DNA of 6,855 nt, taken from NCBI GenBank assembly GCA_012838715.1, contig DUOR01000394.1, forward strand, positions 1-6,855, written 5' to 3'. The position numbers and the translations under genes are program-made. The notes beneath the pieces were generated by a model. It did not search any database. It saw nothing but the letters and a program-made list of their open reading frames with translations, and was not told where the DNA came from. Source of the DNA: Actinomycetales bacterium (GTDB lineage: Bacteria > Actinomycetota > Actinomycetes > Mycobacteriales > Mycobacteriaceae). Positions 1 to 5,169 of this stretch are shown piece by piece; within the stretch, counting starts at the first letter, position 1, and every line of letters begins with the position of its first letter.

Positions 1-441
1 ATCGAAACCACCGTAAGGGCCCAGATCCTGGGAGGGGCGCACCAGGTCCGGCAAATTGTCGGCCGTCTCCGCGCCGGGGCCGGCGCCGGTGGGGCCGAGG
101 GCGCGGGCGCGGGCCTGCTCCTCCTCCCAGCGACGGTTCTGCTCGCGGACGACGCCCGGCTTGTACACGCGCGGGGCGCGGCGGTCGGCGACCTCGCCCT
201 GGCCGTTGGCGATGACCACGGCGATCCACGGCATCGGCACCGAAAGGACGGTCAGCACGGCGGCCAGCCAGGCCAAGTCCCACCACAGGTAGGCGCCGGC
301 GGCCAACAGCAGCAGCGGCACACGGGACCACTGCAGGATCGCGTACGTGTGCCGCCGGTAGTTGTAGTTGCGGATCCGCGATTGGCGCGCATCCGTGATG
401 AGCACCGGATCCGGCCCGCGGGTACGACGCCGTCTGGACAT
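1..441 (-). CDS. DUF3099 family membrane protein (3' end beyond window)
   Basis: Read on the minus strand, the ATG at 441-439 opens a frame with no stop through position 1, giving 147 residues of a protein that continues past the left edge. The N-terminus is basic (SRRRRTR), followed by VLITDARQSR (residues 13-22), which matches the conserved start of the DUF3099 family as I remember it. Two hydrophobic segments follow, about residues 40-54 and 56-78, joined by a short WWD turn. After them comes a hydrophilic, Arg/Glu-rich then Gly/Pro/Ala-rich tail. Two membrane helices with both ends in the cytoplasm is the simplest topology; the function of the family is unknown. It is transcribed divergently from the DUF3039-helicase pair. 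A GTG at 450-448 is in frame, but it overlaps the candidate -10 box, so the ATG is preferred. From memory, actinobacterial relatives sit next to sigB and dtxR/ideR, which may therefore lie just left of the window (inference). Confidence 0.88.
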   Translation of the reverse strand, partial: MSRRRRTRGPDPVLITDARQSRIRNYNYRRHTYAILQWSRVPLLLLAAGAYLWWDLAWLAAVLTVLSVPMPWIAVVIANGQGEVADRRAPRVYKPGVVREQNRRWEEEQARARALGPTGAGPGAETADNLPDLVRPSQDLGPYGGFD

Positions 442-448
442 ACCCCAC

Positions 449-454
449 ACCGTA
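449..454 (-). promoter_or_regulatory. Candidate leaderless -10 box for the DUF3099 gene
   Basis: On the minus strand TACGGT (454 down to 449) fits the actinobacterial TAnnnT -10 pattern. Seven bases separate it from the ATG at 441, so transcription would begin at or very near the A of the start codon, giving a leaderless mRNA. No good Shine-Dalgarno sequence precedes the ATG, which agrees with this. No convincing -35 hexamer is visible. Confidence 0.42.
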
Positions 455-547
455 CGCCGCCCATTCCCGGACGCATCCCGGGGGCCTCCCACCACCGGAA
501 ACGGGCCGCGCGGGCCGACCCGATGAGGGGCAATCCGGGCGATGGTG

Positions 548-553
548 CACAAT
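548..553 (+). promoter_or_regulatory. Candidate leaderless -10 box for DUF3039-helicase
   Basis: CACAAT matches TATAAT at four of six positions and is followed by exactly 7 nt before the GTG at 561, the spacing expected of a leaderless transcript. No Shine-Dalgarno sequence is present before this GTG. No clear -35 is seen. The box lies inside an imperfect palindrome at 541-554, so a regulator could bind over it. Confidence 0.38.
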
Positions 554-560
554 CGGATTC

Positions 561-809
561 GTGAGCACCCCTTTGAAGACCACGAAGACCATCGAACGGA
601 CCGACACGCACGTCGACGAGACCACGCGGGACGACACCCCGAAGTTCTTCCACTACGTCAAGAAGGACCGGATCGTGAACTCCGCCGTCTCCGGCGAGTA
701 CGTCGTCGCGCTGTGCGGCGAGACGTTCCCCGTGACGAAGTCCGCCAAGCCCGGCTCGCCGGTGTGCCCCGATTGCGAGCGGATCTACAAGACCCTGCGC
801 CGCAAGTGA
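561..809 (+). CDS. DUF3039 family small Cys/His protein
   Basis: A complete 82-residue protein starting at GTG and ending at TGA. The first 28 residues are polar and Thr/Asp-rich. The conserved DUF3039 core follows: FHYVKKDRI (30-38), ALCGETFPV (50-58) and PVCPDCERIY (67-76). His31, Cys52, Cys69 and Cys72 form a plausible metal site with a CPxC knuckle, so a small zinc-ribbon fold is likely but not shown. There is no signal peptide or membrane segment, so it should be cytoplasmic. The stop overlaps the helicase start by four bases (GTGA, 806-809), indicating translational coupling and roughly matched synthesis. The family has no established function; a nucleic-acid-binding or helicase-partner role is inferred only from the coupling and the zinc-like pattern. 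The family assignment rests on motif recognition and is fairly certain. Confidence 0.92.
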   Translation: MSTPLKTTKTIERTDTHVDETTRDDTPKFFHYVKKDRIVNSAVSGEYVVALCGETFPVTKSAKPGSPVCPDCERIYKTLRRK

Positions 810-2566
810 CGGGGCTGCGGAAGTGGCAGCAGGACGCGCTGGACAAGTACCTGGCCACGAATCCGCGTGACTTCCTCGCGGTGGCGACGCCGGGCGCCGG
901 CAAGACGACCTTCGCCCTGCGCATCGCCGCGGAACTGCTGTCCCGTCGCGTCGTCGAGCGCGTCATCGTCGTCGTCCCCACGGAGCACCTGAAGGTGCAG
1001 TGGTCGGAGTCGGCGGCCCGTTCGGGCATCGCGCTCGATCCGAACTTCTCCAACGCCCGCGGCGTGGTGAACCCGTCGTACCACGGCATCGTGGTCACGT
1101 ACGCGCAGGTGGCCGTCCACCCGTTCAAGCACCACGCCGTCGCGTCGGCCCGGCCGACCCTGGTGATCCTCGACGAGGTGCACCACGGCGGCGACGCGAA
1201 GAGCTGGGGCGACGGCATCGCGGAGGCGTACGGCGACGTCACCCGCCGCCTGTGCCTCACCGGTACGCCGTTCCGCTCCGACGACGCCGCGATCCCGTTC
1301 GTGCGCTACGCCGACGACGGCGACGGCCACCAGAAGTCCGTCGCCGACCACACCTACGGCTACGGCGACGCGCTGCGCGACGGCGTCGTCCGCCCGGTCG
1401 TGTTCCTGGCGTACTCCGGTGAGGCGCGCTGGCGGGATTCGGCGGGCGAGGAGTTCGCCGCCCGCCTGGGCACCATCATGAGCCCGGAGGAGACGACCCG
1501 GGCGTGGCGCACCGCCCTCGACCCGAAGGGCGACTGGATCCCCTCGGTCCTGCGCGCCGCCCACACGCGCCTGGTGCAGATGCGCCGCCACATCCCCGAC
1601 GCCGGCGGCCTGGTCATCGCCACCGACGCCGCCACCGCGCGCGCCTACAAGCGCGTGCTCGAGGGGCTCAGCTCCACCCCGGTCGCCCTGGTGCTTTCCG
1701 ACGAGCCCGGTTCGTCGGAACGGATCGCCTCGTTCTCCGAGTCGACCGACGAATGGATGGTGGCGGTGCGCATGGTGTCGGAGGGCGTCGACGTGCCGCG
1801 GTTGGCGGTGGGCGTCTACGCCACCAGTTCGTCGACCCCGTTGTTCTTCGCGCAGGCCATCGGCCGTTTCGTGCGTTCCCGCCGCCCCGGCGAGACCGCC
1901 TCGGTGTTCCTGCCGTCGGTGCCGGTGCTGCTCGACCTGGCCTCGCAGATGGAGGTCGAGCGCAACCACATCCTGGGCAAGCCGCACCGGCCCAGCGAGG
2001 GCTGGGAGGACGACCTCGTCGCCGAGGCCAACCGCCGCCAGGACGAACCCGACGACCTGCCGGCCTACGAATCGCTCGGCGCCGACGCGGAACTGGACTA
2101 CCTCATCTACGACGGTTCCTCCTACGGCACCGCGACCATCGCCGGTTCGGAGGAGGAGGCGGACTACCTGGGCCTGCCCGGCCTCCTCGACGCCGAGCAG
2201 ATGCGGGAACTGCTGCGCAAACGGCAGGACGAGCAGCTGAAGGAACGGGAGCTCCAGGCGGAGCGCGAGCGCCGCACCGGCGAGCTGGACGCGGGGGAGA
2301 AGAGCGCCGACGGCGCCCTCGGCGCCGGCGCGACCGTCGGCGAGGCCCCGAAGGTGCCCATGCCGCGCCAGGGCGGCGTCGCCAGCCAGGAACTGCCGAA
2401 GCTGCGCAAGGAGCTGAACACCCTGGTGTCCATGACCGCCGCCCGCACCGGTAGGGCGCACGGGCAGATCCACAACGAGGTGCGCCGCAACTGCGGCGGC
2501 CCGCCGACGGCCCTGTGTTCCGCCGAACAGCTCCGGGACCGCATCGCGTACCTGCGGCGCTGGTGA
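806..2566 (+). CDS. Superfamily II DEVH-box helicase
   Basis: A 586-residue ATP-dependent nucleic-acid helicase or translocase, expected in the cytoplasm. Motifs appear in order: a Q-motif-like LRKWQQDAL (4-12), Walker A ATPGAGKTT (27-35), motif Ia VVPTEHLKVQW (56-66), VVTYAQ (96-101), DEVH with LD before it (122-126), motif III LTGTPFR (151-157), motif V around SEGVDVPRL (325-333) and motif VI QAIGRFVR (350-357). All catalytic motifs look intact. The overall pattern resembles the ResIII/RadD-XPB type of SF2 enzymes; substrate (DNA or RNA) is not decidable here. A charged stretch at about 461-500, rich in Glu, Arg and Gln, looks like a coiled coil; a Gly/Ala linker and a basic C-terminal module (529-586) follow. 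The GTG at 806 is chosen because it overlaps the DUF3039 stop and places LRKWQQ at the N-terminus. The same frame is open upstream to 542, but that part overlaps DUF3039 in another frame and carries no helicase signature. No Shine-Dalgarno is visible, consistent with coupled translation. Confidence 0.93.
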   Translation: MTGLRKWQQDALDKYLATNPRDFLAVATPGAGKTTFALRIAAELLSRRVVERVIVVVPTEHLKVQWSESAARSGIALDPNFSNARGVVNPSYHGIVVTYAQVAVHPFKHHAVASARPTLVILDEVHHGGDAKSWGDGIAEAYGDVTRRLCLTGTPFRSDDAAIPFVRYADDGDGHQKSVADHTYGYGDALRDGVVRPVVFLAYSGEARWRDSAGEEFAARLGTIMSPEETTRAWRTALDPKGDWIPSVLRAAHTRLVQMRRHIPDAGGLVIATDAATARAYKRVLEGLSSTPVALVLSDEPGSSERIASFSESTDEWMVAVRMVSEGVDVPRLAVGVYATSSSTPLFFAQAIGRFVRSRRPGETASVFLPSVPVLLDLASQMEVERNHILGKPHRPSEGWEDDLVAEANRRQDEPDDLPAYESLGADAELDYLIYDGSSYGTATIAGSEEEADYLGLPGLLDAEQMRELLRKRQDEQLKERELQAERERRTGELDAGEKSADGALGAGATVGEAPKVPMPRQGGVASQELPKLRKELNTLVSMTAARTGRAHGQIHNEVRRNCGGPPTALCSAEQLRDRIAYLRRW

Positions 2567-2572
2567 GTGGGG

Positions 2573-2578
2573 TAGCGT
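2573..2578 (+). promoter_or_regulatory. Candidate -10 box for the first small membrane protein gene
   Basis: TAGCGT fits TAnnnT and lies 7 bases after the helicase stop codon. Transcription would start near 2585, giving a 5' UTR of about 34 nt that contains the strong ribosome site at 2609-2614. No -35 match is apparent, and any such element would lie inside the helicase coding end. Confidence 0.33.
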
Positions 2579-2608
2579 TTCCGTCGTAAAGCGCGCCACC
2601 GCCCGACC

Positions 2609-2614
2609 AGGAGG
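2609..2614 (+). promoter_or_regulatory. Perfect Shine-Dalgarno AGGAGG
   Basis: AGGAGG stands four bases before the ATG at 2619. It fixes this start and marks the gene as one with a conventional leader, unlike the leaderless genes on either side. Confidence 0.8.
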
Positions 2615-2618
2615 ATCC

Positions 2619-3122
2619 ATGAACCAGCCAGGCACCAGCGGCTACGACCCGTTCGACGCGCCCGACGGCAGCCACGACAACGTCGGGGGCCACCAGGGCG
2701 GCGGCTACCAGGGCGCCGGTTACCAGGGCGGCTACTCCGCGGGCCCCGCCACCGGGTACGCGCCGTCGAAGGGCACCGGCCTGGCCATCGCCGCGCTGAT
2801 CCTCGGCATCCTGGCCATCCCGCTGGCGTTCGCCGTCGTCGGCGGCGTCATGGGCATCGTCGGCATCATCCTGGCCGCCTTCGCGCTGCGGCGCGCCGCC
2901 TCCGCCCGCAAGCTCGGGGTGCGGGACACCGGCGGCACGACGGCGATGTCGATCATCGGCATCCTCGCGTCGGTGGTGGCCATCGTCATCACGGCCTTCA
3001 TGGTGTGGGTGATCTTCTTCACCGTGGACTCCATCGCCCCCTGCGAGCACCTCATCGACGATCCCGCCGCCTTCGAGCAGTGCATCAACGACCAGCTCGA
3101 CGAACGGCTCGGCCTCAACTGA
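2619..3122 (+). CDS. Small three-helix membrane protein, DUF4190-like, Cys motif at C-terminus
   Basis: A 167-residue protein. Residues 1-51 are hydrophilic and rich in Gly, Tyr and Gln, including three YQG units at 30-37 flanked by Gly. Hydrophobic segments span about 54-73, 74-90 and 109-134. The loop RRAASARK (91-98) is positively charged and so probably cytoplasmic, which puts the N-terminus inside and the C-terminus outside. The C-terminal tail (135-167) is acidic and holds Cys142 and Cys155, separated by 12 residues, in CEH...FEQCINDQL; outside the cell these could form a disulfide. The architecture of a disordered Gly-rich head followed by a DUF4190-type hydrophobic core is common among small actinobacterial membrane proteins of unknown function. 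The next gene downstream encodes a similar protein with the same C-terminal motif. The start is set by AGGAGG. The existence of the gene is certain; the family name is tentative. Confidence 0.86.
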   Translation: MNQPGTSGYDPFDAPDGSHDNVGGHQGGGYQGAGYQGGYSAGPATGYAPSKGTGLAIAALILGILAIPLAFAVVGGVMGIVGIILAAFALRRAASARKLGVRDTGGTTAMSIIGILASVVAIVITAFMVWVIFFTVDSIAPCEHLIDDPAAFEQCINDQLDERLGLN

Positions 3123-3144
3123 CGGCCACCCGGGGCGCTTCCGC

Positions 3145-3150
3145 TAAGAT
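3145..3150 (+). promoter_or_regulatory. Candidate -10 box for the second small membrane protein gene
   Basis: TAAGAT matches TATAAT at four of six positions and fits TAnnnT. It lies 22 nt after the preceding stop codon, implying a start near 3157 and a leader of about 50 nt carrying the GAGGAG ribosome site. No convincing -35 element is seen. Readthrough from the preceding gene is equally possible. Confidence 0.38.
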
Positions 3151-3194
3151 GCCCATTCGGTACGGCGGCCAACGGGCCGCACGTGGACCGCGAC

Positions 3195-3200
3195 GAGGAG
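3195..3200 (+). promoter_or_regulatory. Shine-Dalgarno GAGGAG selecting the GTG start at 3208
   Basis: GAGGAG is separated by seven bases from the GTG at 3208-3210. It supports that GTG over the longer overlapping frame beginning at 3183, which lacks protein-like composition. Confidence 0.75.
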
Positions 3201-3207
3201 CACGACC

Positions 3208-3612
3208 GTGAGCAGCAAGACCACCCCGACCGATGGCTACGGGCCCGACGGAATCGACGGAGCCCGCGTCGGCAGGCAGATGGGCCTGATCTCCATGGTG
3301 CTGGGCATGGGCGGCCTGATCACGTCCGCGTTCCTCATCGGCATCCCCATCGGCGCCGTCGCGGTGGTGCTCGGCCTCACCGCCATCATCAAGTCCATCG
3401 GCGCCCACCGGCGCATCGAGAAGGCCGGTCGCCAGCCCCGCACCGGCGGCGCCTTCGGCCTCGGCCTCATCGGCGTCATCACCGGTTCGCTGGGCATCGC
3501 CATCGGCATGGCCATCTACGTCACCGCGCAGAACGCCCACGAACGGTGCGAGCACCACGAGTACAACACGCCGGCGTACAACGAGTGCATCACCAACGAG
3601 CTCGGCAACTGA
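3208..3612 (+). CDS. Small three-helix membrane protein, DUF4190-like paralogue with the same Cys motif
   Basis: A 134-residue protein starting at GTG. A short polar N-terminus (1-22) precedes hydrophobic segments at about 24-43, 44-65 and 82-106. The intervening loop AHRRIEKAGRQPR (66-78) is strongly basic, so the positive-inside rule gives an outside C-terminus. The tail contains Cys114 and Cys127, again 12 residues apart, in CEH...YNECITNEL. Compared with the upstream protein the aligned end is [FY]-x-[QE]-C-I-[NT]-[DN]-[QE]-L, and both first cysteines are followed by Glu-His. Same topology, same motif and adjacent position argue for an old duplication, although the hydrophobic cores have diverged and this copy lacks the Gly/Tyr/Gln-rich head. 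The function is unknown; an exported disulfide hairpin is an inference. It is separated by 25 bp from the DUF418 gene downstream. Confidence 0.86.
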   Translation: MSSKTTPTDGYGPDGIDGARVGRQMGLISMVLGMGGLITSAFLIGIPIGAVAVVLGLTAIIKSIGAHRRIEKAGRQPRTGGAFGLGLIGVITGSLGIAIGMAIYVTAQNAHERCEHHEYNTPAYNECITNELGN

Positions 3613-3631
3613 TCCGTCCGGGCTTTAAGGT
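3602..3631 (+). promoter_or_regulatory. Candidate leaderless promoter for the DUF418 gene
   Basis: TAAGGT at 3626-3631 fits the TAnnnT -10 pattern and is followed by 6 nt before the ATG at 3638, so the transcript would begin at the start codon. TCGGCA at 3602-3607 matches TTGACA at four of six positions with an 18-bp spacer, and overlaps the end of the preceding gene. No clear Shine-Dalgarno precedes the ATG. Confidence 0.47.
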
Positions 3632-3637
3632 GAGCCC

Positions 3638-4996
3638 ATGACCCGGCCACACGACGAAGAAAGCTGGGCCGCGCCCGTCGGCGGGCCCGACCGTCACCCC
3701 CATCCCGACCGCCTGATCCGGCCGGCCGCGCAGCCCCCGGCCCCGCCGGTGGGGGCCGGTGTCACGCCGGGCTTCCACCACACCGCGGCGAAGGAGCGCA
3801 TCCTCGCGCCCGACGTCGCCCGCGGCCTGATGCTGCTGGGCATCGCCGTGGCCAACGCGACCACCGCGTGGCTGATGTTCGGGTCCGCGCCGGGGGACGC
3901 CGGATCGAATCCGGCGGATCCGTTCGTCACGGTCATCAACGACGTGCTCGTGCACACCCGCGGCCTGCCGATGTTCGCGCTGCTCTTCGGCTACGGCGTC
4001 GGCATGCTGGTCATGCGCGAATCGGGGCGCGGCACCCCCTGGCCCGGCGCCCGCGGCCTGCTGCTGCGCCGCTACGGGGCGCTGGCCATGTTCGGCGCGG
4101 TCCATGCGGTGCTGCTGTTCTGGGGCGACATCCTGCTCCTGTACGCGCTCTACGGGCTGGTGCTGACGCTGATGGTGCCGCTGCGGAACAGGACGCTGCT
4201 GTGGATTGCGGGCGTGCTCGGCGTGCTCGGCATCATCTTCAACATCGTGTTCGGGGCGGCGCTGGAGATGTTCGCCGGCGGCGCCGGCATGGCGGGCCCC
4301 GGCGGCTTCGAGGACTTGGGCGGCACGCCCTTCGGCTCCTTCGGCGACGGTTACGTCGGCAGGCAACTGCTCATGGGCCTCATCGCGGTGGTCACGGTGC
4401 CGATCGTGTTCGTCGGCGCCGGCTTCCAGGTGTTCGTGCTGATGCTCGCCGGCCTCGTCGCCGCCCGCATGCGCATCCTCGAGGAATCGGACGCGCACCG
4501 GAAGCTGCTGGCCATCGTCGCCGCGGTGGGCGTCACCGCGGCCGTCGCCACCGGCGTGCCCGCCGGCCTGTCAAAGCTCGGCGTCATCGACGGACCGTTG
4601 TGGGGCGGACTGACATCCGCGGCGGGCGTGTTCGCCGGGCCCGGCATCGTCGCCCTCATCGCGCTGGCCTGCCTGCCCTGGCAGCGCCGCATCCGCGCCG
4701 CCGCCCGCGAGGGCAGGGTGCTCGCGCCGCCGCTGCCGCTGGCGATGCTGCAGGCGCTGGGGCAGCGGTCGATGTCGGGCTACGTGCTGCAGTCGGTGTT
4801 CTTCATCGTCATCGCCGGCTCCTGGTTCCTGGATCTCTTCGCCGGCGCCTCCGTCACCGCCGTCAGCGCCATGGCCACCGGCGTGTGGCTGGTCACCGTC
4901 ATCGGCGCCTGGCTGATGCACACGGCGGGCAAGCCCGGCCCGCTGGAGGCCCTGCACCGGCGCCTCACCTACGGCAAGGGCGATACCGCGCCATAG
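3638..4996 (+). CDS. DUF418 (YeiB-like) polytopic membrane protein
   Basis: A 452-residue integral membrane protein. The first 52 residues are hydrophilic, Pro/His-rich and probably disordered in the cytoplasm. The DUF418-type core starts at RILAPDVARGLMLLGIAVAN (54-73), corresponding to the family's RI..LD..RG....GI...N signature, and continues with FALLFGYGVGML (113-124), paired arginines at 144-145, and H156 followed by FWGDILLLYALYGL (161-174). Later hydrophobic segments lie near 188-206, 243-275, 289-306, 326-346, 382-400 and 407-427. The C-terminal DUF418 motifs are GQRSMSGYVLQS (375-386) and GPLEALHRRLTYG (434-446). The length is near that of other members apart from the N-terminal extension. 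The family's biochemical role is not established; a transporter-like or acyl-group-related role has been suggested by distant similarity, which I cannot test here. The start is supported by the -10 box 6 nt upstream. It ends at TAG, 173 bp before the transporter gene. Confidence 0.92.
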   Translation: MTRPHDEESWAAPVGGPDRHPHPDRLIRPAAQPPAPPVGAGVTPGFHHTAAKERILAPDVARGLMLLGIAVANATTAWLMFGSAPGDAGSNPADPFVTVINDVLVHTRGLPMFALLFGYGVGMLVMRESGRGTPWPGARGLLLRRYGALAMFGAVHAVLLFWGDILLLYALYGLVLTLMVPLRNRTLLWIAGVLGVLGIIFNIVFGAALEMFAGGAGMAGPGGFEDLGGTPFGSFGDGYVGRQLLMGLIAVVTVPIVFVGAGFQVFVLMLAGLVAARMRILEESDAHRKLLAIVAAVGVTAAVATGVPAGLSKLGVIDGPLWGGLTSAAGVFAGPGIVALIALACLPWQRRIRAAAREGRVLAPPLPLAMLQALGQRSMSGYVLQSVFFIVIAGSWFLDLFAGASVTAVSAMATGVWLVTVIGAWLMHTAGKPGPLEALHRRLTYGKGDTAP

Positions 4997-5048
4997 GTCG
5001 ACGCCGGATGTTTCATTTCCCGGTCTTTTAGGCGCCGGGCCCGCCGGT

Positions 5049-5054
5049 TAAGGT
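5049..5054 (+). promoter_or_regulatory. Candidate -10 box (distal) for the transporter gene
   Basis: TAAGGT is part of the 9-mer TTAAGGTGA that also carries the -10 of the DUF418 gene (3625-3633). An A/T-rich patch lies just upstream at 5010-5030, unusual for this GC-rich DNA and typical of a promoter. Transcription from here would begin near 5061 and give a leader of about 109 nt. A -35 is weak (TTTTAG at 5026-5031, 17-bp spacer). Confidence 0.42.
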
Positions 5055-5068
5055 GAATGGCGAGCGCG

Positions 5069-5074
5069 TAACAT
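5069..5074 (+). promoter_or_regulatory. Candidate -10 box (proximal) for the transporter gene
   Basis: TAACAT matches TATAAT at four of six positions. It sits at the centre of a short inverted repeat, GAGCG (5062-5066) and CGCTC (5075-5079), which could act as an operator. A start near 5081 would leave a leader of about 89 nt. It competes with the TAAGGT box 20 bp upstream, and only one may be used. Confidence 0.33.
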
Positions 5075-5104
5075 CGCTCACTTTTCCAGTGCACCACCAG
5101 TGCC

Positions 5105-5148
5105 GTTGCCCGCGTCCCGGGGCGAAGCAGTCGCCCCGCGCGGGCGGC
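5105..5148 (+). promoter_or_regulatory. Strong hairpin in the presumed 5' UTR of the transporter gene
   Basis: Positions 5105-5114 pair with 5139-5148 (ten pairs, two of them G-U). After a three-base bulge (TCC, 5115-5117), 5118-5125 pair perfectly with 5131-5138 (eight pairs) around the loop AGCAG. That makes 18 pairs in 44 nt. No T-rich tract follows, so it is not a classical intrinsic terminator. It ends 12 nt before the GGAG ribosome site and does not mask it. It matches no riboswitch class I recognise; possible roles are mRNA stabilisation, a protein-binding site or control of transcription elongation. Confidence 0.5.
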
Positions 5149-5160
5149 CCGACCCGAACC

Positions 5161-5164
5161 GGAG
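5161..5164 (+). promoter_or_regulatory. Shine-Dalgarno GGAG that decides the transporter start
   Basis: GGAG is followed by a five-base spacer and the ATG at 5170. This favours 5170 over the in-frame GTG at 5053, which overlaps the TAAGGT box and has no ribosome site. Confidence 0.7.
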
Positions 5165-5169
5165 ACGAT

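Noticed and set aside
446..450. GTG codon upstream of the DUF3099 ATG as an alternative start
   Set aside because: It overlaps the candidate -10 box and would add only three residues; no ribosome site supports it.
503..516. GC-only palindrome CCGCGCGG in the divergent intergenic region
   Set aside because: Low-complexity GC sequence expected in such DNA; not aligned with either candidate promoter.
252..653. Minus-strand 133-residue frame across the divergent promoter region
   Set aside because: It overlaps the DUF3099 gene out of frame and the DUF3039 start; low-complexity composition with no family resemblance.
542..805. Upstream extension of the helicase reading frame from an ATG-less start at 542
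   Set aside because: It overlaps the whole DUF3039 gene in another frame, has Arg/Asp-rich shadow composition, and the helicase signature begins right after the GTG at 806.
785..2635. 616-residue open frame on the minus strand across the helicase gene
   Set aside because: It lies opposite a helicase with all motifs intact; its Gly/Val/Arg/His-rich composition is what GC-rich antisense frames give. No domain is recognisable.
3590..4498. 302-residue minus-strand frame and the 387-residue plus-strand frame over the DUF418 gene
   Set aside because: Both are Arg/Ala/His/Gly-rich shadows of a clearly recognisable DUF418 protein.
5019..5047. Possible terminator after the DUF418 gene
   Set aside because: Only 4-5 bp stems can be drawn (for example GGCG 5031-5034 with CGCC 5042-5045), and no T-tract follows. 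The T-rich run lies upstream of the stem, as expected for a promoter patch.
5053..5169. N-terminal extension of the transporter from the GTG at 5053
   Set aside because: The extra 39 residues lack family similarity, the GTG overlaps a candidate -10 box, no ribosome site precedes it, and the segment forms a strong hairpin. ATG 5170 has GGAG at proper spacing.
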